Shown here: one piece after another, positions 26,601 to 39,900 of the stretch
Position numbering within the stretch: position 1 is the first letter of the stretch
How the letters are laid out: every line of letters begins with the position of its first letter
Assembly (NCBI GenBank): GCA_022494885.1
Contig: JAGVSM010002938.1
Span: 16,686-80,685, forward strand
DNA: 64,000 nt
Direction of reading: 5' to 3'
Source: Micrasema longulum
Lineage: Eukaryota > Arthropoda > Insecta > Trichoptera > Brachycentridae
Program-made: the position numbers and the translations under genes
The notes under the pieces: generated by a model
What the model saw: the letters and a program-made list of their open reading frames with translations, nothing else
Told to the model about the DNA's origin: nothing
The model's database searches: none

Positions 26601-29600
26601 TCAATATAAATAACTCCTTTGACGTTACTACAAAGTTATGTCGTCACTTTTTCTGACAACTGTCATTCTAATAATGTTACATTTTAAGGACTATATATAC
26701 AAATTCAGGGCCCCGATTTCAATAGGAAGTTACCAAAATCATCTTCGACTGGTTCGAAATCTATATTTGTGTACAAAAATTACTATACTTGCACAAACAT
26801 TTAAAATATTTTTATCGGTAACTTAAAGTTATACATGTTTAAAAGAAAAAAAATGTATGCATTTTCTGTTTTTCATACAGAAAACTTAACTTCACTTTGT
26901 AGATAAAATTGAAGATGAATGTTAACTTTCCATTGTAATCGGGGCCCTGAACTGCTTGATAAGTTGAAACGGTTGCAGAATGTTTGTAAACGTTATATCT
27001 TTCATCTTCGCAAAGTTGACTACATAACCTAATACCGCACGCAACTACACTGGCTCAGTATCGGGCACAGAAGAAACATTAACACTGTTTCACAATATTT
27101 TGAATAATCTCACATCGCTTGTTTATCTGAGAGAGCTCTTCCAACCTTATTAACAACATGGACTATCTTTTCGTTATAGTTATAAGACAACCCTTTTTTC
27201 TTTTTTTCACATTTGTGGCTGGTCGATGGTAAAATAATCTACCCACTAATGTTTAAGACGACTTATTTACACTCACTTGTTCTTTATTAACATTTAAATC
27301 AAGATTGAAATATCACTATCTAAAATTTTCAGTTGTCCCTTTCTTTTTCTTTTTTCCTTCTCATCTCTTCCTCTTTCCTCTTTTCCTCGCAAAGATTCAA
27401 ATATTTTTTTTGTATTTTTTTTTTGCATAAAATTATTAGATTCTGCATAATTATCTAGAATATAAACAAGTCTTGTTATTTTCTAAAACTGAATGGTTTG
27501 GGTAGGTAGAAATAAATTATCTTGAGGCAATATGCCCAATCTATTCATTATATAAATATATATATAATTCCTCTGTACGTGTGATGTCACCGAACTCCAC
27601 CTAAACGGCTTAACCGATTTATTTGTGGTTTTCAGAGAAATATAGATTTTTGCGCTGTTCGTGATCGTAGATATTAAAATCTTCAATCCAATATGCAAAA
27701 AAGAAGTAAGGAGCATTTATGTTTTATTCATCAATTTACCAGAGTTGCATTCGAGGAGAATGCATTTTCAAAAAAAATGCAAAGATATTATTTTTTTGTG
27801 AATAAAAAAGTTTTTTTTTAAATATTTTCAAACAACATTTGTATTTTGTCTATATCAATCTGATTTTTTCCTTAATTTCCTGATAATTTCTCCCCATTTA
27901 TTTATTTTTACCGGATTTTCGGTGACACTTAAATAATATTAAATTCAATACATTTAAAAAAATCCTATTCTTACATAAGTACACCCCTCTGTTGGTGACG
28001 AGACTGGAGTTTGAAGTTTGACCAAGGTACTTGTTTGTGATTAAATGCCAAAACTAAAAATTGTTATTATTCAAATATTGGATTTAAGTTGGTACCTAGG
28101 TACTTGTTTATAGTTGAATTCCAAAACATAAAATAAATATTTTTTCAAATGTGGCATTCTTTTTGCAAACGTCAAACTCCGTTCATCTCACCAACAAAGT
28201 GGTGTACCCATATAGGAATACGATTTTTAAAAATGTTTCGTATTTAATATTATTATAGAGTTACCAAAAATCTAATAAAAGGAAATAAATGGGTTGAAAT
28301 AATAAGGAATTTACGGAAATAATCTGATTGAGATCCACAAAAAATAAATGCTGTTTGTAAAAATTCAAAAACAATTTTTTTTTATACACAAAAAACATCT
28401 TTCCATTTTTTGCAAATGCATTCTCCTCGAATTCGACCCTGGTAGATCGATGAATAACACGTTAATGCTCCTTACTTTTTTTTACATATTCAATTAAATA
28501 TTTTTATATTTACGAACACGCTCAGCGCAAAGATCTATATTTCTCTGAAAACCGCACGTAAATCGGTTAAGCCGTTTAGGAGGAGTACGGTGACATCACA
28601 CGTACAGAGGAATTATATATATAAAGAAAATGTGTTAAATAAATAAATTATCTATTTCAAATGCATACGTCACAATTTAAAAAGACTTAGAAAAAGTTTT
28701 CTACCCGTGAGTCTCTCCAGCAGGCGGCTGGGCGTCGCGTACCGGATCTGCGGCACCTTGCACGAGTTGAGCGCGCGCGAGAAGCGGATGTCCACGTCGT
28801 CCGTGAACAGGCGCGGGTCGCTGCGCACGCCCGCGCCGCCCGGCACGCTGAGCGGCGCGCCGTCGCCGCCGCCGGGCCCGCCGCCGCACACGCCCACGCC
28901 CGCCTCGGTCCACTGCGCGTTCTCCATGCACTGGGCAATGTCGCTGCACCAGGCGGCCTTCTCCTGCACGCTGGCTGCCACTACAGATCCGACGAAATTA
29001 GCAATCGACCTTTATTTTCTCCAACAGATACCCTATACTTTCCTCCGGGTAGACTTAACTTGAGAAATGATGAAATTTTGTTTCTCGGCCATAATAATAC
29101 TTATGGTGGTGTCCAGGCACTTCTACCAGAGAATATCTATATATATATATAATTTGCTGTCTGAAATAAACTTTAATACTCCTATTTGTCGCACTCGACA
29201 CACTGTATTACTGAGCCACAACAAATGCAACACCAGAGCAGCTCAAAATTCGCTCTTAGGAAGAGCAGTTAGTAACTTTTCTAAAATTGAGAAGATGTAC
29301 GATTTTGACATCTTTAACGACTCAGCTCTCTGCTTCAAACGGAAGCTGAGTCTTATAGATTTTAATGTTTAGTATTACTAATATTATTATTGTTATTATT
29401 GGAGCACATAAGGGAATTTGCTTATGTGTGTCCTACTTCAAAGTTTAAAGTTACTGTAATATTAGTATCATTTAGCCTCTTTGAAAATAAACAGAAACAA
29501 TTAATACTAAACTAGGTACTACCAGAATACACACTACATAAACACCACATCTTATACACATCACTCCATACACCTCACTCCACGCATTACATTTCATACT

Positions 29601-30949
29601 CACAACAATAAAAACACAATCGCTAGTAAATTCACACAAAGCACAAATTTTTCTTACATCTTGTTGTACTGTTAGATAGTTGTTTCATATATTGTGTTGT
29701 GTACGTAATTGGTGCTGTGTTAGGTTTATTTTTTGTTCGTAATATTGTCTAGATTTATATTAACATAGCACTGTGTGCACAACATTAAATTTAAACAAAT
29801 AAACAAATATTCCTCGTATATGTAAAAAATATGACTATTTTTTTATTTTTTTTATTTATTGGGGATATCAACAGTAATACATGTAACAAAATTATAACAA
29901 ATGAAATATACAGTGAATAAAATCAATGACAGATATCCACAGAAATACATTAAATACACGTACAATACATACTAGTGTGTTTGAGTGAGTGTAAGTGAGT
30001 GAGAGGGTGGGTGAGTGGGTGTTATATTGGAATGAGGGTGGACATGTGTGTTAATATTTCACAAGTGTCAAGTGTCGAAAATATAAATATATATAAAATA
30101 TTAGGAATAAAAGTTTAATAGTCTTTATATATTGAACACTCCATACAACATGTACAGAAGAGAACTAATAGGCTTGATTCATTCTCTTCATTCATAATTC
30201 ATAAAATCATTAAATCAATTGCAATTTTCCACTCTTACTTTTCTTCAATCATCCTTTACCACTCTTTATCAATTTCCTTCTTTACCTTTCCACTATCTCC
30301 TTGTTTCGTTCATATTTATCTTATTTTAATTCATAGTATATTTATTATTTATATAGTTTAAACTTTAAGCCGTCGTCGCTTTATTACAGTATTATTTAGT
30401 GAACACATATATTTGGATGGTAGGCCCTACTATGTATACATTTTATTTGTTTTTTTTTTTTTTAATATTAATTTAACCTGTACATCTGTTTGTTTTCGAA
30501 ATAAATAAAATAAAATAAAATAACTCGACAGGTTATCGGAAATATTTCAATCAAATTTTTATTTTTTTATTAGTAAACTTTAATTTATCATTAAAAAATA
30601 CATAAAGAAATAAAAAAAAAAACAATTCACGTCAAATTCGACAAAAAAAAAACATGATCTTGTGTCAATAACCTATAATAAACTTTACTTAATTTTATTT
30701 TATGGAATTCAGATTGTTCGTTGAGATTTTTTAATTATTTTTCATTTTTTCTTGTATATTACTTATTAGTACATTATTTTTAATCTTTGTTTTTAATTTT
30801 TTAACTTTATCATAAATCTAACAAGTATTTAAATTTTACAATTTCTTCATTTTTATTACAATATGGTAATATTTTTATTATAATATATTATAAAAGTGTA
30901 TGTATAAATATATATATATATAAACATATATAAATATATAAATATATAA

Positions 30950-30981
<32 letters not shown>

Positions 30982-33900
30982 TTATACATATATATTTACA
31001 AATTACAACGGGGATGGAGAATACCTTAGATAAGGGAATATGGAAGTCAAGGCATTTATAGAACTTATGACCAGTCATTGGCTGGTTTAAGTGGCTACTT
31101 TACACACTAAGTAACATTCATCATTTTGCCTATGTAGGTCATAAGCCCTGAAAATGCCTAGACTTCCATATTCCTTTCTTAAAAGTATTTTCCATCACTG
31201 TTGTAATTTGGTAATCTTAAAGACTCCTAAGGGGGTGAAATCCAGTCTTTTGTCTACAAATATTTAGACAAACTCAAATATCTAATATATAAATATATTC
31301 AATAAATGCAGCTTCAAACAGGTATTTTTGTATCTAGTGAAGCTGCTTAGAATACTTTCTTGCATTTTTTACATGCCAAACACTTATTTTGTATTTATTT
31401 TGTTAATTAACGTCCAAGGGCCATAAAAAAAATACATGCTTGCATACTTAAAAGTAAAACACTAAATCTACAGAAAAAGTTAAATTAATGAGAAAAGCAA
31501 GTATTGCAGGTATGTACTTTTTTTTTACCATAAACGCCATAAATCGGCTATGAATCAGCTTATAAATTATTTTGATTCACTTAAATATTACGTTAAAACT
31601 AAAGCCATATCCACTTACAGTAAAAAAAAATGATTTGAATTAGATGATTTGAAATAATTTATCAATTAAAATAACAACGTTAATTAACTTACCCAAGTGA
31701 ACAAAAAGTTGAGTCCCTTTGTTGTCAAATATAATTTTAAAGTCTTTATTTTGGTAATTTTCTGCTGTTGAAGATGTTGAACACACTGAAGACGAGTCTG
31801 AAAAAAAATTGAAAAAACTGCAGCTCAAATTTATACGGAGAATGGCGACTTCGAAGTTTCAAAATATCCCTAAAATGTGATTAAATAAGAAAATTTAATT
31901 ACTTTGAAGTTGTTGGATGCATTTAGAGTAAGTATTATTTAACTTGGTTAAGATGGGATTATGATAGGGTTTTTAATGAAATGTCATGTAACAGGTGCAC
32001 GAAAAAGTGAGACGCACATACAAGGCATTTTCGATAAATTTACTTTAGTTCCGCCATTTAATTTTAAAGAGATTTTTTTGTTTAAGATTTGACTAAAGAG
32101 TTGAACTGAGACAGTGTACCAGGCCAAAAACTAGAGTATTTTTAACAAATTAAGTGTTAAATGAATATACATAATTAAATTAATTAAGCTTAAGTTTAAC
32201 TGGGTTGTGGTCTGTTGTTTTCGTGGATTCAGGATAAGAGGTTCGAATCTAACTCTACGACAACCAAGTTATCATTTTTTAATCAAGAGTTATTTATAAC
32301 TCGTTGAAAAGGGCCTCAAAAGTAAAATATTTGACATATTTGAAACTTTTAAAATCTTTTTGTCGAGTATTGTGAAGTACTTGAAATAATCAGTATCAGA
32401 TTGCCAGCACAGGTACGCCTTTTCAGTTGGCAAACCTGATAAGAACCTCACTTGACTCTACACGAGGTTCTTTATGACGATTGAAAGGACATCGCTCGCG
32501 GCATTCTTTCGTCTTACCAGCTCGCAGGTCCCTTGGCCAGTTTTAAGTGTATTGTGAATTCCTATTGAAAAATTATGTGGCAAAATAGTATGTAACTTCT
32601 AGTTAAAAATATTTTAAATCTTATCCGTGTTAATAATTATTATAATCCCCACTCGCAAATCGCAAAAAGAAAATATTTGCATGTGTGTCCTCAGTGTACT
32701 AAATAACTTCTCGACCGATTTACGTGTAATTTTTAGTGAAATGAAAATCTTTGCCACGAGAATATTTATTTTAAATTCTTAAATATAATTATTTAAATCT
32801 TTAATTCATTATGAATAAAATAAGTTAATAGCGTAAATGTTTTTTATTAATCACCAGAGTTGCATTCAACGAGAAAGAATATGATTTAAAAAAAGGAAAG
32901 ATGTTATGGATTCCAATCCGATTATTTCCTTAAATTCCCTATTATTTCTACCCATATATTTCATTTAACTAGTTTTTTGGTAATATTAAGAAAATATCAA
33001 GTGACATGAAACGGTGCACCCCTGTTAGTTAGAAGAACAGAGTTTGACATTTGCAAAAAAAAATATTTATTTTTTTGTTAATAAATTATTTAAAGTTTTG
33101 GAATTCAACCATAAACAAGTACTAACTTTATTACTTGAATTCAATATTTGAAAACGAATGAGGTGTTTTAAGTTTTGGAATTCGATCATAAACAAGTACT
33201 TCGGTACCTACTTGCCAATAAAAAGTTACACCACTTTTGTGTCGTTAATTCAAAAGGTTTTTTTACCAAAGATTCTCAAGTAAAGTTTTGGAAGTATATT
33301 TGCTTAAGAGGAAACGCTGTCCGACTTTTCTTCATACAAACGTACTCTCGAAAAGAAATGCCGCGAGCGATGTCTTTTCAAGAGTCATATAGAACCTCGT
33401 ATGGAGTCAAACTAGGTTCACATCAGGTTTTTCTACTGAAAAGAGGTTCCAGTGTTGGCAACCTGATATCAAGTACTTCACTCTACGCCACAGTGTAAAT
33501 GTCATTATACTAAATGAAAAATGTTTTCGATATTGAAAAACAACAATTTTGTTTGTTTATACCGTCCATGTTCGGCTCCTCCACCAGCATGGCGTCCGCC
33601 AGGGGGGCGCGGCCCACCTCGGGCAGCAGGTGCAGGCGGCCCCCGGTGGCGCGCGTCCCTAGGATCAGGTGGTGGCTGAACAGGAAGGCCTGCCGCGGCT
33701 GCAGCGTGGCCCGGCGGCCCCGGGCGCCACCCCCGCTGCCCCCGCCGCCGCACACCTGGCTCAGGCTGCCTGCGAATCATAAGTTTTATTTTGAAGCAAA
33801 TTCGAATATTTGACTGCTTGGTTACTTCAGCTAAATTGCTTATAAAATAGGTGTATTTTTCATTTTTCATACTTAGAGAATTATTTTGAGTACACAAATT

Positions 33901-36900
33901 CAAATTATTCTTAAAAATGTATAATTTTTATTTTCGAAGATAATTATCAATTAAGTTAGAATTTGAAAATAAAATAACCCAGTTAAATTATCCTATTTGA
34001 ACTTTTTTTCACTAACATGAAATATATATGTCGATATCTAAAAATATACATAACATATTAATTTTTTTTTTTAAAAAGCCATTCGGTATTGATGAAATCA
34101 TACCATTCATCAATATGAATTAATATTAAATCATCAAACAGTTTTTGGATTTAACAAATCAATGGAAATCTGCTGTTTCACACAATTCTTGAAAATCGAT
34201 AAAAATAATGTTACGCATATATAAAAATAGCCATTAAAGATTTGAATGGATTGTACTTATTTATTTACAAATTCATTCAAGTTTGTTGGTAAAAATTAAT
34301 TATATTCATCAAGAAGATACTTTAATCCACAAATTCGGAACAAGGAGTGGCCGGTTTTATCGCAATTGCGACATTTTCAAAACTTATATATGAGTGCTTG
34401 TATTTTAAATACTCAAAAGTCATTTGGATTGCCCTCAGTTTTTTGAGAGAATTTAATTTGTTTCTCAATGCAAAACTAGATCGCACATTTTCGAGTTGAG
34501 GTCAAACGGCTTATATCATATTTTTATTAACACATTATTGTTGCTTTTTAGTACAAAAAATATCTTAATTTTGGTTTTAAATTGAAATAATAATAAAATA
34601 GAAGAAGCAGCGAAAAATTATCACTGTTTACTTATTTAATGAGCTTTAAGCAATACAAGTATTCTATATATTTACCAAATAATAAAAAAATAATCATTCT
34701 ATGCACCTTAAAACAAACTATTGAAAATAAAAAGGAAAAGTATTTCAGCCTTTATCTTTGATCTACAAAAATAAATTTATAAAAACAACAAGCTTTTTTG
34801 CAATGCAGATGAGTGACAGTTTTGTGCAACAAGCAATAAAAATATTGTGTTTCGTAATGGTAATAAAGCTTTCGGCAAAAGTCGTTGTTTCCCAGCAAAT
34901 ACGGATAACTCTATCTGATGGCAGGCAGAGAGAAGAACGGCATAGAAGTATGAACATTGAACATTAACAGTTGAAAAATTGGCTCTTGTCTCACCTTGCC
35001 TCACAAATACTTGGTTCACGTCCAACAAGATGTCACACCCTTCTATGATCATCCTTTCTACTGCTAAGTTCTTCCGAAGATTCTCTGTTTCGCTTACCTG
35101 TGTAAATTGTACAATGTTAATCAACAAACATGAACAAATGGAGACCATTCAAGTACCGAACTATTCGAAAACTGTAGGTAACTCACACTTTATTGTGGTT
35201 CACGTAAACTCTTAAAATTATCATTGTTCGTTAATGTCATTGAAAACTGCCACTTTTTGACTACTCAATAAGCTACAAGCTCGCTCACAAATTAAAATCT
35301 ACAAAGCAAAGCTAGTTAGCAGAAAACTAGGTAAGTACTTGTAAAGGGAAGCTTTAAGTTTGTGTATAAAAGCAAAATATCAGTGCACTTTCTAAGGAAA
35401 TCAATAGGTACTACATCTAGGAGGAAAAAGACGATGGTACAATTTTTAATTTTAACACAGTTATTTAATGCTGTATGGAGAAATTAACTAATTTTGACGA
35501 TTAAATTTGAGTTGCGGGAAACATTAAATATATTTACATTCGAAGGCGATATAGAAAAAGATTTTCTGATAGAAAAAAATCAGATGTTAGCAGCTGCTAT
35601 GAAAAAAAAATTACTATTTTTACACAGGTTTAACGTAAAATTAGATAATAGTCATTAGGAATTTCGAGAGTAGATTTATATGGTAATATGGTAGTGCAAA
35701 CTTGAAAAATGGATAGGATAATTTAATTTTAATTTCAGACCTCATCGTGCATCTGCCTGGAGAGGTCTTCCAACTGTTGCCTGGCATGCTGAAGACTTTT
35801 CCTCTCCACGTGGTCGTGAGGGGTATGGGCAAGAAGCTCGTGAAGTGTTATGATGTAACGAGGAACCTACGTATAAACGACGGTCATTAAAATATTAATA
35901 TCTATTCGCCCATGTAAAGCAACTATTTTGCCCACCAAATTCGTTACGAAGAAATATTGAAGCTGGTAAGAATAATTTAATTGATATACTGTTGGGTTTG
36001 TAAGGTTTTCAAATGGTGTACATAATATTATCTTCTGATTGGAACTTTTTATTTTATTTTATTTACTTAAAACACAACTTTCCATAGAAACGTGACTATT
36101 GATGTTGTAATTGACCAACAATTTTAGTCTTGATTTTATTATTTGCAAATTTATCAGTTGTTTTTTGTATGAACTTCATTTACTTTTTAAAAATCAATTT
36201 TTAAAATAATCAGGTCACAGACAAAATAAATCAAACATTTTTCTCTGGGACTTTACACGTCTGTGTTTGTGATCAACTATTGAGCATCCTTCCAAAGAAA
36301 TTTTAAATCTCGTAGTTTATTAATGAATAACAAATAAAAAATCAACCGTAAACTAGCACAATCATGATTTACTTATCGATGTTATTATACCTGATGCATC
36401 GGATAAGTTAGAAACGTCTCCAGCGACCTTCCTTGGCACGCTGGTTTCCCCTCCAAGCGAGAGAGGAGAGCTGCGAACTGTGCCCCTTGCTTACACTCGG
36501 TCAGAACTTGCAGAGAGTAATGGTGGCTTCGCACGTACTCCTGGTAAATGGACAGCATCGGCAGCAACATGTCGAACAAGTCACCTGCACCGGATAATTT
36601 TTCTACTCACAGATTTAAAGGAACTTCGGAATTGAAACAATAAAAGAATTGACACTACGGATTTTTGAAGAGTTGCACCTTCAAAAGCAGTACCAATTTA
36701 TTTTTTGATGAAGGTAAACGACGAAATACTGAAATTAGATGAAATTATTGCAATTTCAAAAGTCACGTTGTTTTCTTAAATTCTGACCCGAGGTATGACA
36801 AAAAAGCAACAACTGTCAATAATATTCAAACTGGTAAATTCGAACATATTTGATTAATTGTTGCAACAAAACGGAGGACTCGTCAAGTACGTCCGTTTAG

Positions 36901-39900
36901 TTGAAACAATTCACGAATCCTCTACTCATATAATGCTATTCTGAATCGACTCCATGTACTCGTCAATAACTATTCCGATGTTGCTGATATTTTTAACATA
37001 AACTTGACAACCTCGAAAAAGGTAATCAAAAAAAATTTAAAAAATATAGAATTAAATAAAAATTATAGTTAAAAAAAAAAATCATTAATTAAGAGAGTGA
37101 GAGACGTTTGGTTTAGTCGGGCGCCAGTTATCCGTAAAGAATAACAATTAGATTAAAGTTGCATTCAGTTTAATTATGTCAATGTGGAGGGGTAAGAAAG
37201 GAAATAAGATAAACGATGGAAATTAAATGTATTTAAATTAAATTATAAACAAAATCTAACCTAACTTAGAAGTAGCCTTAACCTACTTAAACAATAAACT
37301 TAAAATTAACCTTACGCCCTGATGCGGCGCGCGGCGTGGTGACGCGAAGGCGGCGTGGGTCCTTGGCGTGCGGCGTGGGCACAGGACGCGATGGGGGCGG
37401 CGGCGTGGTGCATCGTAGGGGAAGGCAGCATCTGGCTGCGGCGACAGGGGTAGCTGGGACGGCGGCGTCCAGCTGCGGTGAGATGTGCCGCGAGGACGGC
37501 TCGTCATGAGCGGCGGCGTGGCTTCCTGTCCCATGGCGGGGCATGAGAAGTGACGTCGGGTGCGTGGAGGGACGCACGACGTGGGCGGCTCGTCATGAGC
37601 GCAGCGGCGTGGGCGCGTGGGCGTGGGCGCGTGGGCTGCGTCACCGTGGTGCGGCGACGTGAGCGCGCGGGGTACGTCGTAGGCGGCAGCGTCGGGGCTG
37701 CGGCTTCAGGGCTGGTTAGCCAGCGTGGTGGCTTTTCTCCTGGGCTGCTGACTGGGTTGCTGACTGGGCCACGGGGATGGCAAGGCACCCACCCGTGACC
37801 CTTGAGGTCAACTGACGCAGGAGAAGAGAGTCCGTAGAAGGAGTTTAAGTGGAAGAGAGTCTAACAAGGAAGAGAGTCTCCGTCGAAAGAGATTCCGTAG
37901 GAAGAGAGTCCGGGAAGCGGGCGTCACGGTTTTTATCGTCTTTTCGACGTCCCCCCTTCCCGGTTGGTCTCGTCGCTCTCATTGGCGGGCGCACGCTTCG
38001 GTCGGGGCGGTCTTCTTTTCCCGCCGAATCCCGTCTTTCCCGCCAAATGGTGTTCTTAAAACTTATTCTACTACTTAAATATTAAATTAACCTAGTCTTA
38101 TAATTAACTTATGATAAGAATCGGAATAATCGGCGAGCGTGCACGAGAATAGGTATGAAGGTAGAAGAAGCGAAGTCTATATGCTGAGATAGAGTGACGT
38201 GGCGTTCCATCCTCTCTACCTACTTTTACGGGGGAACGGCGTGATGGTCGCCGTTATAATTTTCATAAAAATTGTAAAATATAAATATGTTGTTCATTGA
38301 AATAAAGTGATTTGGATTTTAAAATATAAATATTATTTTAAACTATTATTATTCGCGTTTTTAAAAGTGTCCTGAGCTTCACAAGTATTGACATGTGGCT
38401 GGTTCTTCGGGTACCTTCTCGGCAAGAACAATAGGCTCCCGATTGCCCGAGCGGACAGACTTTTATTACATACAACGACCCTTGCGAAAGGCGCAATTCG
38501 GGTCATTGTTGCTTCCAAAAAAATCTAACGGTATTTATTAAAATATAGACGCGTTCACAATAATTATTTTTAAACAAGAAATTATAGAATTGATGGATTT
38601 GGCACAGCGGTACTTTCGGTCTATATCAAAGTATAATTTATATATATCAATTCTATTAAATCATTGCAAAGGTAGTGAACGGTAATTTACATTTGTTAGA
38701 TTAAAGTGCTTTCTATGTTTACTTTTATATGGGAGCTATTGTGTACCATATTAACGCGTAAGTATTTATTTTTTTAACAACCTTAATTATTATTATTATT
38801 ACTATTTTTTTAATGTTTTTTTGCGTTAGAAAATATTTTTGTTGTACTCGTATTTTATTTAAGTATATTTTGTTCTTCCTAAATAAAAAATATAAAAAAT
38901 ATTTTGTTTTTAAAATTTTATATGCACACATTGTTCAATTTTTTTTATTTTTTACATCAAAGTATGTTTTTTATACGAAACTGTTGTGTTGTAGTATTTA
39001 TGTAACGTTATAGTTTTTTATTATATTTTTATGTTTTTCACATGATATTTAAATGTTTATATTCTTTTAAATATGTATCTTTGTAAGGTAAAAGACAGTT
39101 TTTTAAATAATTTGGAAGACAATTTTCTTGTAAAATTAATCTTAAATGCGATGTACAATGAAGATCTCAACACGTCTTGAAGCTACAAAGAAAACCAAAT
39201 AGTTTGAAATCTAGCCCTCATTTCCATTTTACAAATAAAATACTAAGAAGTTTTTTGCATGAAAGATAATCGTTTACAGATATATAATCCATATTTATAA
39301 ATTTATTTGATAATTTCAAATGAGATTTATCAACCTATTTAGTAATCAATTATGGCTTTGTAGGCTGTGTCCTTGTTAAGCCATATGAGTTAAGAAAAAA
39401 AAAACAACTTAAAATTCAAATTCAAATAATTATATTCGAATATCATTATTTCCTGCAGCTAATCTAATTTTAAATATAGACCCTTTTTACAGTTGTTATT
39501 TGAATTATTTCTTGTGAATATGAACTTGTCAGACTGAATATTGGAATACATTTACTGTTTTTTTTTATTATTTATTTGAAAACATTTGTTTTCAAACTGA
39601 ATGTACAATATATTATTATATTTTTCAGTTGCTACATATTTTAAAACAAACAAATATACCAACAATAATAACATCTCTAGAATACAGTTTTAAATAGAAA
39701 ATATTTAATGTTTTCTAAGAGAACATTAGACCTTAGGAAAACCAAATATCGAAGGCTGTATGCGATTTAAGCGTATTTTTTAAAAAAAAAAATAATTTCT
39801 ATAATGGTTTATTTAAATACTACTTTCAAAGGTTGCAACGTCTCCAAAACTAGATAAATTTAACAAAAGATACTATTTTCACCATAAAAAAATAGTGATT

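Noticed and set aside
28687..29063. Several long overlapping frames (Arg/Ala/Pro-rich) on both strands around exon 15
   Set aside because: They are other-frame shadows of the GC-rich exon; only the frame with PH2/REM motifs and proper splice sites is real.
30878..31078. Frame rich in Tyr-Ile repeats
   Set aside because: It is translation of an AT microsatellite.
33175..33498. 107-codon plus-strand frame
   Set aside because: It runs through the arm of an inverted-repeat element; no motif, and the mirrored copy is not open.
37283..38085. Pro/Arg-rich ORFs in the GC-rich block of intron 9
   Set aside because: They lie in all frames of a low-complexity GC-rich region, lack any domain, and interrupt no conserved RasGRF segment.
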